A program made the position numbers and the translations under genes. Below are positions 1 to 9,663 of a DNA stretch of 64,000 nt, piece by piece. Within the stretch, counting starts at the first letter, position 1; every line of letters starts with the position of its first letter. The stretch lies in the NCBI GenBank assembly GCA_014905825.1, contig JACGCN010000006.1, positions 1,364,001 to 1,428,000 on the forward strand, written 5' to 3'. This DNA is from Lyophyllum atratum. Lineage: Eukaryota > Basidiomycota > Agaricomycetes > Agaricales > Lyophyllaceae. The notes beneath the pieces are model-generated. The model saw nothing but the letters and a program-made list of their open reading frames with translations, had not been told where the DNA came from and made no database searches.

Positions 1-1035
1 AGCGAAAGTTGGCCGAACTTGACAGGTTGGAGGTAATGCTGGGAGAGAAAGTATTGTATTTAGCAGTGGACGAATCTGGGACAAAAAAGGTCCGTACCAT
101 GACTGAGAAGACACCCTTCTTCATCTCCCCGGCGTACTCGGTGCCGAGGATGACCATCTCCATACGCTTGAAATTAATCTCGACGGAGGTGGTCGAGCTC
201 ATGCCCTTAGTGAAACGATTGGCGGGGAATTGGCCGGCGTTGTAGATAATGAAGTCAGGTTCACCGAAGTCGGCAAGTTGTTCAGCAGTAGGCCTAATGA
301 GCATGTTGTGCTAAAGATAGGGTAAGCGACGGAAGCGGGGTACAAAATGCCCAAAAAGGAAAGCGAGAAAAATGACGTACCATGAACAGAGCATGGTAGG
401 CGCGGGCACAGATGACCCGAACTTTGATTCGGTAACGGGGATCCCACTAGTACCACAACATTAGTTCTTGCTGTGTGAACTCCAAATGATCGCAATGACT
501 TACCCCAGCGTATCCATCAAAGACATAGACGTTCTCGCGTGTATTGAGGTAGTCGATCGCACGCTCGCGGTTGATTTCGAATGTGTCTGCGACCGAGGTG
601 AGTGGCCAGATAAACTTCTAAGATCGCCACCTACGTTCATCCATCTTGATGTTGACGGATCCCCACCATATGTCATCTTTGCTCGTCTCCTCGTACACGA
701 TCCGCTTGTCCTTCGGACTGCGTCCTGTCTTCTTCCCAGAAAAGTTGATCAGAGCCCCTGACGAGGAGATGATGGCTCCTTCGTTCCGGATCGCATCTTC
801 GTAGAGCTGAGCAACAGGGGCATTGCGCTTGAGCTGGATTTTGTCCATCTCGAAGCCAGCCTGTGAGAAGTACTCGAGGTCTTTGCCGATCACTGGGAGA
901 GAGGGGTCAATCAGTGCATGCTGAGATCATTGGGGCGTACATACATGAGCCAAATGATTCAGTGTCATGCGCTTGCGCGTAGTTCTTGTGGAGGATCTGG
1001 GGAGTGACATAGGGTGTATGGTGAGGTAGAACCAT
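1..1035 (-). CDS. PCK1: Phosphoenolpyruvate carboxykinase (ATP), 5' part
   Basis: Gluconeogenic enzyme that converts oxaloacetate plus ATP to phosphoenolpyruvate and CO2 in the cytosol. Exons read on the minus strand are 945-1035, 635-892, 504-586, 381-446 and 98-310. The last donor lies at 97, and the following intron runs off the left edge, so only about the N-terminal 235 residues are visible. The protein starts [13 protein letters not shown]. It contains family signatures in order: [89 protein letters not shown] and [12 protein letters not shown]. Splice phases agree at every junction. The nucleotide-binding P-loop and catalytic residues lie outside the window. The start at 1035 is the first ATG in frame with the conserved region. 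Family assignment is firm; the short first exon is less conserved. Confidence 0.95.
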
Positions 1036-1658
1036 GTTGAGTGGATTGGTGGGCTGAAGACGATGGTGAGATGGTGGTATGAAAACCAAGATCAAGTTAA
1101 ATAGGAGCGGGGCCATGGACAACCGTCCATGATCCGTCCCGTGACATGCCGTCGAGGATTTCAAACGTACCGTTATTTCCCTGGAACTTGAAGAAATACT
1201 GAATTTACGCGGAGGATGGTTCGAACGAAAGATCCGAAAGTGGGTGTGTCTTATACTAACAGCTGTCTGCCAACGTAAGACCATCCCACAACCCCCCCGG
1301 GGGGGATTCAGAACTGGGCTGACGTGAGCCAACAGCGGAGCGCAGTCATGGCGTAAATCACAGCCCACTCACCGGTATCACCCGACCTTAGATAGTTTTA
1401 GTGGACGACCCACTGCTCCGGGGAGTAGTCTACACTACCAGTATACGGGATGGACGCCAGCAGCAACAACGAGATAAATCACATGGTCTGTGATGCGAGA
1501 TCTTCCTTAACATCGGTGGTCCTGCCACCCACCTTCCGACGGACACCCGTCAGCCGAGCCACCCTGACCACCGCAGCCAACGCACATATCCCTCAGTGTG
1601 GGCTTTAGATCCTTCCTTATAAGCTATGGTATGAGATGAAGATAGTCACTGCTCATCC
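1036..1658. promoter_or_regulatory. Divergent promoter region PCK1 / NAA60-like
   Basis: 623 bp between two start codons that point apart. On the PCK1 (minus) side a TATA-like element TATTTAA is read at 1103-1097, about 60 bp upstream of the ATG. A perfect 14-nt palindrome of seven C followed by seven G sits at 1292-1305. Its G-run resembles the GC-rich sites bound by Mig1/CreA-type glucose repressors, which fits a gluconeogenic gene, but this link is inference. No clear gene was found inside. Confidence 0.5.
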
Positions 1659-2318
1659 ATGCTCAACTCGTCGTCAGATCTTATTATTAGGCCTTTGGCA
1701 TCGGCCGATATTGCAGAAGTCCGCGCTCTGCACGTAGGTTATCTTATCTCCTTTCGCAGTTTCGCGCCCAGCTCTAATAGTAACGTCTCCAAGTCATCAC
1801 TGTTACCCATAGCATACCCCACCTCCTTTTTCCTTCAGCTCACCCTTCTTGCTGGTCGCGTGTGCATGGTGGCGTACCACCCCGAAAATCCGACCAGTCC
1901 TGTCGCATTTGTCTCTGCGGCCCTTAGACAGGATCAACACATTCCCGGACTCACCCAATTCCAGCCCTTGTCTGTCAAGGAGTGCAAGTCAATCACTACG
2001 ACGCTGTCGAACGACGCGCCCCACATCGAGATCCTCACACTCGGTGTCCTTCCAGCCTATCAGCAGCGTGGGGTTGCCCGCCTCCTCGTCCAACGCGTCT
2101 ATGATTATTTTCGTAAACATGGCACACAAGTCCGCGATTTGGACTTGACCGACGGCACATTGATCCACACCAACGTCGCGACATCCAACGTACCTGCACT
2201 GTCATTCTATGAACGCATGGGCATGCGTATCGCCTCGGGTGTTATTCGCAATTTATATCGGGCATGTCCTCAGGGTTCGAAGGATGGTTACCTTTTGGTT
2301 GGACGGATATCTTCTTAA
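1659..2318 (+). CDS. GNAT N-acetyltransferase, NAA50/NAA60-like
   Basis: Predicted N-alpha-acetyltransferase of the GNAT fold that moves an acetyl group from acetyl-CoA to protein N-termini. The start is MLNSSSDLIIRPL. The reading frame is open from 1659 to the TAA ending at 2318, but an intron of exactly 60 nt (1734-1793, gtaggt...ccaag, branch ctaat) is likely. Removing it joins EVRALH to SSLLPIAYPTSFF, which matches the NAA60/NAA50 pattern (IEYPxxWY in human NAA60). The acetyl-CoA loop QQRGVA (Q-x-x-G-x-A) follows EILTLGVLPAY, and the C-terminal SFYERMGM segment is typical. Human NAA60 sits on Golgi membranes. I see no clear membrane helix here, so the cellular site is open. Which of NAA50 or NAA60 it matches best is uncertain. 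Confidence 0.8.
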   Translation: MLNSSSDLIIRPLASADIAEVRALHVGYLISFRSFAPSSNSNVSKSSLLPIAYPTSFFLQLTLLAGRVCMVAYHPENPTSPVAFVSAALRQDQHIPGLTQFQPLSVKECKSITTTLSNDAPHIEILTLGVLPAYQQRGVARLLVQRVYDYFRKHGTQVRDLDLTDGTLIHTNVATSNVPALSFYERMGMRIASGVIRNLYRACPQGSKDGYLLVGRISS

Positions 2319-2495
2319 TGGATGAGGTAGTAGATTATCTTATAAGAATTTTAATAGTAGATTATGGGCGTTGAACGCCGGCAATGACATTGACAATCGT
2401 GTATATCAAACGCCACATGGCTCTCGTGATCATGAATGATGAATCGCGGGGTCGCGTCTTTCAAATTCAAGTTGACCGAAGCGCCTCTGCAACCC

Positions 2496-4900
2496 ATGGC
2501 CTCTCGCAGACAAGTTCTGGGTCCACGATCCTCCTTGCTCTCACACGTGTTTCCTCCCTTCTACGCCTGCTACCTTCTCAAATCAATCCAAACTCCCAGG
2601 TCGAAAGCGTATGTTCCGCCCTTAGTCCATTCATCTATACATGTCTGAAGCACGCGTATGGCAGAACCTACATAGGGAGTACGCCAAGTCCTCCTCGTCG
2701 AATACGGTGCAGTCACATTCACATTTATTGGCACCCTACCTTCGATTTACCCCTGGTCATAGACAGCACAACGGCGAACTTAAGCAGGGCGCATGGAAGA
2801 CAAGACTACGGAGGCCCTGGGTCATGCAAATGATCGTACACGGATTCCCTTCACGGCTCGTAAGCCAGGTCTTACGCGAAACATCCTACCCATGTTAACG
2901 CGAACCAGGCTGCACTCCAGTTCGAATGGGCATGGCAGCACCCAGAGAAGTCTAGACATCTGCGCGACGCGAGTGGAGAAGCATTGTTCACTGCTCGGAT
3001 GCCGAAACACGTCAAAACGAATGTTCAGTGCGTCTTGTGTATCTTCATTGTCTGCATACCCTGAAGGAATCGCAGAATTGTCCGCACGATGATCGCGAAC
3101 CACCCGTACCACAAATGGCCACTACATGTCAAACTGTTCACCGAGGACGCAGTTACGGCATGGAATGAAGCCACTAAAGACATTACTCAAACTCCAATGC
3201 CACCTGGATTCACCTATAGCATAGAGCTTGAAGGGGTCGACGGCAAATCAGGGAAAGTAGGTTCTGGGCGTTGTGTACCAATCAGCGTCAAAGATGGTGA
3301 GTGATCTAGAATGTTTCCCGATTATCGTTCAATGCCTTTCTCTAGAACAATTCACGTCCTCTTATCTTGCCAAGAACACTGCTCTTCTAGTCAGCAATTG
3401 CGATTTGAAGTGTGCCATATGCGACGGACTCCTCACGGACTACACGACGGTAAGTGCGTTTGAGTTCTTGAAGCTGCCAGTGCAATGGCCTGACAACCTC
3501 GTGGTCAGGATGCTCTATCCACAGCATTGTGCCCAGCACCGACTTGCACCGCTGTCACTCATATTTTATGCCTATCCAGACAATTTCTGGAGGCTGATCC
3601 CTCGGAAAGGGGTCTTATTCCCCGAGGTGGAAAATGTACCTGCTGCAACACGTATACCCTCTGGGGTGACTTTGTCCGAGGCTCCTACCGCCGCATGGTA
3701 GGCGGCGTAGCCATCGAAGAGGAGGATACACTCGAAACGGACCAAGGCGAATTGTATAACTCGGATGGCGAGCAACTCGCCATCGTAGCCTCGTCGCGTT
3801 CGACAACCAAGAAGCCAGCCAAGCGGAAAGCCAAGAGTCCGGCCGCTCAAGCGCGGAAGACTCGGCAAAAGAAAACGTCTCGTATGGGAGCTGCTGAGTC
3901 TTCAAGTGGAGGGGAATTATTCGACTTCGACGTTGACTCGACAGACGGTGCCTCTGGCACCCCTCGAAGACGTGGTCGAGCTGTAAATGCGTCATCGCTC
4001 ACTATCAAATGGAAGACGGCAACTTCACCAGCCAAAAAGGGAAGGCCCGAGCAGGAGAAAACTCCTCAAGCTTCTAGTTCTAGTGAAGAGTATTTGTTCG
4101 AGCCCTCTGTCAACCCAATACATAAACCTTCCGTTTCGCCCAGGAAACTTGGCCGACCTCAACAAGCTTCGTCTGCGGTTTCTGCCGCTACAACGCGAAA
4201 TGTTATAAGTTCATCGCCTCCAACAGACAAATCTATTCGGAAGAAGCCTCTACGCTCACGAAGGAGCACATCAACCGAAGGGGAGCTTTTCGATTCCGAT
4301 GCCAGCATGGCGAACCATACCCCTAGGAAGCGTGGCCGGCCTCGAAAGGCCCCCTCACTTGTTAGCTTGCCAGCTTCTCCCTCCCCACGCACCACCACTA
4401 CAGTGCATGAGCTCCCAGTAATACCTCGGAAGCGTGGGCGGCCACCCAAAGGCTCTCCCGCTCCGATCGCCGGACCATCGATCTTTCCGCATAGCCGTGC
4501 CACGGTCAAGTCTGCACCAGGGAAGATCAAGGGTTGGGAAGAAGCAGTATTCGACTACTGCCGGCTCTCGCGTGGCGTCTGATTCAAGTGGAGAGTTTTT
4601 CGACTTCGATGCCATCAGCCATGCATCCTCCGAAGATAGTACGCCGCCTTCCGCGATGCCGGATTATGGAAGACCAGGAAAGGCACCCGTTCCGTCGCGA
4701 GCTGCTGGTCAGAAGAGGCGGGCACAAGTGCAGCGTCCCGTCATCGAAAGCAACCAATTTTGGCGGAATTCTGTAAAGAAGTGCGGAATGAATGTGGAGA
4801 CTCGGACTCGGATGACCGCCTAGTGCGTGTGATGTCCTCCATATCTGTTTCTTCTCCAGCCCTATCTCCAGAACGGCGTCATATGGAGTTATCAGACTAG
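2496..4900 (+). CDS. SLX1: Structure-specific endonuclease subunit SLX1 with AT-hook tail
   Basis: Catalytic subunit of the SLX1-SLX4 nuclease, which cuts branched DNA in the nucleus. Exons are 2496-2608, 2665-2706, 2763-2859, 2909-3027, 3076-3296, 3346-3449 and 3509 onward. The GIY-YIG domain (FYACYLL, then TYIGST, PPRRIRQHN, and FEWAWQHP with the catalytic Glu) covers about residues 15-95. The C-terminal zinc finger follows: CAIC near residue 219, CPAPTC, then [15 protein letters not shown] near 268. After about residue 290 comes an unusual tail of about 250 residues, with repeats pairing an acidic GELFDFD-like motif with AT-hooks ([25 protein letters not shown]). The tail changes frame near 4505-4547 and again near 4740-4785. 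The best C-terminus, ending HMELSD with TAG at 4898-4900, is back in the first frame. Whether these are short introns (43 and 44 nt fit, with weak donors) or indels is unresolved. An alternative stop in the middle frame is at 4823. Alternative ATGs lie at 2436 and 2439. Confidence 0.88.
3895..4680 (+). repeat. Imperfect coding repeats (acidic GELFDFD plus AT-hook) in SLX1 tail
   Basis: Repeated modules within the SLX1 tail. Acidic motifs read [28 protein letters not shown] and SSGEFFDFD. Each of the first three is followed by a basic hook: [26 protein letters not shown] fourth hook PRKRGRPPK comes before the last acidic motif, and a weaker YGRPGK follows it. Spacing is about 25-45 residues. 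The last acidic motif is in a shifted frame. Confidence 0.75.
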
Positions 4901-5066
4901 AGTATGCAAGTCCTATATAACGGAAAGGACGATATTAACCTAATATTATGTTTAAATTTACATGTAAGACTACTACTACGTTGTGGGTGTACTGTGTTCC
5001 AACACCTTCGCATATATGGCTCTCCCAAGATCGCTGACTGACGTCGTGTCACAGATAACCCCAACA

Positions 5067-8000
5067 TCAACAACAGCAATCTTTCCCAGGTTGGACTTTG
5101 CCAGATGAGACGATATCCCGAACTACGCCTGTGACAATCTCCTTGAAGCGAGGGATGGGTTTCAGACCTATTGTGTCCTGGGTCTGAATGCTGGATGCCA
5201 ACGGTGTCGTTAAAGCTGTTGGATCGAATAACGCATAAGCGCTATCGAGAATGGCTACCCGTCGATCACTCATTAACCGGAAGTCGAGTGCGTGTCTGTT
5301 AGTGCAATAGTGAGAATCCCAACTAGGTATCACGATCCTTAATGCACGAACCTGAGATCTCCATCCAAAAGTCTATACCAGCCTGCCGCTTTCGCAAACG
5401 TGTCAACACTACGGCCGTCCTGCTGACCCTTTAGGCGAATCTCCTCGAGCTCCGTGACGATGGGCAATGTGTCTCGCAACAAGGTGACGAGACGGTGTAG
5501 TGATGGCGCAAGACGACCATGGCCATGTCGCAAGATGTTGCGTAGAAACGGTTCTGCGTCGTCGTGGGGGTTGAATTGGTCTTGATCCTTGTCGCGTTCC
5601 TGTCCAATCTGCCACGGGCGACGGCGAGAGAATCGGAGGTCGAAGTTACCACCTATGGGCGAGAGTTGATCCTCGCATGAAATGGAAACTGTGTAGTCCT
5701 ACGGCATGTCAATGACCACGACATAAAATGGAGTTGAGCTTGGCATCCGTACCAGAGCATAGGCAAACTCGACCGTCTGGAGGTCGAAAGAAAGTAAACG
5801 GACGTCTTCCCAGCTGCTTTCTTTTGCCATCTGCGCGACTAGATTCATCGTTCAATTCGAGGTTCATGCAACGGTGGGAACGCCTACCTTCTCGAGCAAT
5901 CACCACCATCTTGGACACTCGTGCCCACTCCTCGAGAAATTCGTCGACACATGTATTGACGTTCTCCGAAAGGAACGAAACGACAGCCTGCGTGGTATCA
6001 TAGATGATGCGTTTCGAAGGCCGAATGACAGCACTTGTGCCAGCGGTTTTCCCCATAGGCTGTTGTACGTATTTTAGTTTGACCGAGGTAACCACCTATG
6101 TTTGAACCAGATCAATTTGAGTCGGGGCAATTAGAAATAAGATAAAAACAACCTGCGCATTCATTTCTGACCACCAATTAAGAGGGATGACGCGTATGTT
6201 GGGCATAGCTGCTTCGGCCGCAGGTGCACCAGACAAGATGTGTTCTGATTGCACGCACAATGCGGGCACAGAACGCGCAAGCGAGGATTGTATGTGCGCT
6301 AATTCCATCGTGACGGGGGCGCCACTTGTAGGGTTCACATAAGTGAAAGGAATGCCACGAATCTTGAATTGCCTTTCGACGTTCATATAGGCAACTCGCG
6401 CACTGTAATAAGGTATAAACGTGGTTCACGATTGTCAAAGATCACTTACCAGCAATAGCTGTACAGCTCCCGGAGAACCGGGGTTTCGAGATTGAAACTT
6501 ACAGAATTGTATAAGGCGTTGGAGAAGATGGATAATGTGTGTAACTCACCCCGAATCCGCTTCGCCGATGCCCAGATCCCTTGCTATTGCATCATTACTG
6601 TCTCGCTTCCTTTTTCCGATTCGTAGGTCAGATTGACCCGTATGGGCCGTGATCACAATGTCCTCCCCATGTATTCGATCGAAATCTAACCAGGCAATGT
6701 CTTCCATGATCATGTGAGAGAACATTGATTCTGTCAGGATCCTCGTGGTGATAAGAGCATATCGGAATCGCTCGTCCGTGATAACAAGCACGAGGTAGTG
6801 ATTTGGGAAGTTGGACAACTGAATATACAGAGTCCCACGCGTTGAAGGCCCCAACTTTTTGAGTTCTACATTCAAAGATTAAGTGGAGATGGAGCTCAGT
6901 ACGAAAAAAAAGACGAACCTTCTTGCTTGAAATTGCGCCGGCGGAAACTCTGGAGGCCGAGATAGTTCGCCTTTTGTTCAGCAAGGTCCGTAATCGTCTT
7001 CCTAGCTATTTGTCACTTGTTGATATTTGGAGAGAACAGAACCTACATGAAGTCTAAGACGCGTCAAAGCTTCGAAAAGGAGAGTCGGGTTGTCGTTCAG
7101 TTGATCCGAAATGGCCGTGAATCGTGGACCTCGGCCCGCTGCTGCAAGGTCCCCAGTATCACGGAGATTCATGCGGCCTGTTCTAGAGTCAATTGTCATG
7201 ATCACAACTTCATCTGCACAAAGGTGAACTCGGAGTGCTTGGATACCATCTGTACAGCAATATAAACGGATGTGAGCCTGGTGTATCACGAATCCACACA
7301 CCATCTTTGATGAGGGAGACAACACCGGGAGGTGAGAAGACAGTCCGAGTGGGGCCATGTTGAAGTTGGTATTGGAAGATTTTCAAAACAGAATTAGCAT
7401 GTTCTTCGATGACGCTAACCAACAATTTTTCGAAGTCCAAGTTGTCAGCATCCTAAACATATTAGCATCAGTTATCCCTCGGTTAAATGATTTATGCTTC
7501 CACAGACAAAATATAGGAGATCGTCGGATATCGTCTCTCCCGGAGGCAGGCTAACTCCAAGAGCACCCTTGGCAGGCTCCCAAAGAACTTGAAATTTCAA
7601 GCCTTCCACTTCGTCGGACGGCAGACTATCACCCAATTTCGATTTACGTTGCAACTTGGCGAATGCTCTTGCTCTAGGCGATCGTGCGGGACTTGGGCCA
7701 AGTGTTCTCGGCCCGCTAGTCTCAACTATCGATATTGTTATCGTACCTCCCAGCAGAGGCAATTTTAAGCGTTGGCGACCTGGTGGAAATTGAGGAGGCG
7801 CTTGTCGTCTTGCATAATGATGTCAGGAGATGCGCAGTAGGAGAGAACTGGATGTCGCACATCCAATATGAAACTGTCATTACTTTACGATTTTGGCTCA
7901 TCTGGACAGTTAAATAATCCGCCCAGCCAAGTGATCGCATACGTTCCGCCTACGCACCAATCGTTTTTTAGTCGGCAAAAGGTAGCAGGAGGTGGGAGCC

Positions 8001-9390
8001 TACCTGATAACATAGTATTTCTAATTGATACGACAAAGACATCATTTCTAGGGAGGATGAATATTTTCAATGGCGTAAAAGTGGCCAAAAACGCACGGAG
8101 AAAATTGAAAATGCGAACGAGAGGGGTATCGATTACACCTTCCGGGAGGTGCGGTCTTTGGGGTATCTCCAGCTGCCCTTCTTCTGGGAGAGGGAGGTAA
8201 AAAGCTAGCCGTGCGTCTGCCTCGTCTGTTATATGTCGCTTCATGATACCTGTCGGTAGTCGGGGAAATTCTACCCAGTCTTGATTATCATGCTGTCTGC
8301 TGCGTCCGCAACCGTAACCTTACCTTGAAGACCCGTAAGATCTCCTCCGATGTTGATCAGGAACTCTGCGTGGACAAAAAACCATCCTTCATCCTTTTGT
8401 GCGCCACGCAAGCAAAGCGACGTCTCGAATAGCTTAGGTACAGTGAAATAGACGCGTCCATCAGCTGTGAAGATCGTATTAGTGACAATCAAGTGAATCA
8501 ATGATGGTGAACAAACCTATGCGGTATTGCGACATTTCGACGGGTACAAGTTCAGACACACTCAGCCGATATCGAATGGCATTCTCCATATCTGCAAGGG
8601 TCTGTGCTACCTGTGCGTCGGTTAATGGACTTATGGGTATGATCGATTTCTGAAAATCCTGGTCAGAAAAGGCATGGAGCATGCGAGACAGAAGTGTGCA
8701 AACCTTGATGCAGGTTGGGAGCCTTAGATATGAGCCAGTAGTCAAGACATCTAAAGAGGTAAGAATGTCGTGGTTTCTTAGCCTATTATTCTGAAGGTGA
8801 GCGATCATTATAACTCTAGATATGCACGATAATGACCTTGCAGGATCTAGGCTTTCCCTCGCGTATTTCAGCCTATCCATAGCTCCTTCGAACTGATGGT
8901 TTTGCGTCATGAGGAAGGCAGTGATATTCTGAACAGAAGTTCGGTATTCCGCACAGAAAATGAATATCATGGGGGACATACCATGCACTTCTGGACGGTC
9001 TCCGAATCTCGCGCCCACTTCGCCACAGCGTACAGCTTCACGACTTGCTTTTTCGTTTTGACAACCCAATCCGCCATAGTTCGCTTTCGGGCGCTGTCAG
9101 ACATGTTCGGCATCCTAATGACTGTCAGGGTCTCCCTTTCGAGTTGCTGACCAGCCAACTCACGTCTCTGCCAACTCTGCCAACTCTGCATAGATAGCCT
9201 GCATGACCCGCGAGAGCAAGTCCCCCAAGGGTATCTGGCCATCCATTACTACAGGCAACTCGCGCTCCAAGACATCCACCGCAGGTTCGTGGAACCCACT
9301 GTGATGGGTGGCGGGTGTGGGCAGTGAGCCGTTGAAATTTACGATGTCCAAGGTCGAGCCTCCGAGCGGACCATCTTGGATTTGATGCAT
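5067..9390 (-). CDS. MED14: Mediator complex subunit 14 (MED14/Rgr1)
   Basis: Backbone subunit of Mediator that links head, middle and tail modules for RNA polymerase II transcription. Twenty exons on the minus strand were resolved with consistent phases, giving 1,108 residues: 9164-9390, 8982-9114, 8837-8928, 8704-8782, 8517-8658, 8324-8464, 8097-8249, 8004-8047, 7861-7949, 7508-7808, 7302-7452, 7047-7249, 6919-7005, 6550-6865, 6450-6497, 6153-6402, 5888-6095, 5753-5838, 5351-5698 and 5067-5295. The MED14 N-terminal domain is clear: IPLGDLLSRVMQAIYAEL, then ARLRNHDILTSLDVLTTGSY, LPTCIK, FNFLQMMSLSYQLEILCYQ, RMRSLGWADYL and LREYLY-like LRELYSYCCARVAYM. The start at 9390 (MHQIQDGPLGG) is preferred; the frame has an upstream ATG at 9447. 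It is convergent with SLX1 (166 bp apart) and head to head with the SCYL1-like gene. No lesion was found. Confidence 0.95.
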
Positions 9391-9663
9391 AGAAGATGTA
9401 CGCACGCCAGAGTAGTAATGTCGTGATTTAAGGAGCTCTCGGAACACTCAACATGCAGCACAATGAGTGGTTCAGAGTATGAAGTTAATTACTTGTAGTC
9501 GTTTGGAATCACAGTGATGGGTCGGCACAGCCACCACACGGTCAACACAATGGTGATCGTTCATTGTCAAGTTGTGAGTGAACGGGCCATAAGAATCAAA
9601 CACAACACCTACCTCGGGGGTCCCCAGTCCGCAGGCAGCACCTTACTGTCGAGCTCAATAGAA
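9391..9663. promoter_or_regulatory. Divergent promoter MED14 / SCYL1-like
   Basis: 273 bp between the two start codons, so both promoters must share it or overlap into the 5' ends. No strong TATA box or named operator was recognised. Confidence 0.5.

Noticed and set aside
32..245. Plus-strand frame at the left edge
   Set aside because: It is opposite the clear PEPCK exon [11 protein letters not shown].
3572..4530. Long minus-strand reading frames opposite the SLX1 tail
   Set aside because: They mirror the Arg/Ser-rich, GC-biased plus-strand repeats and show no family motif. The plus strand has the SLX1 zinc finger and AT-hooks.
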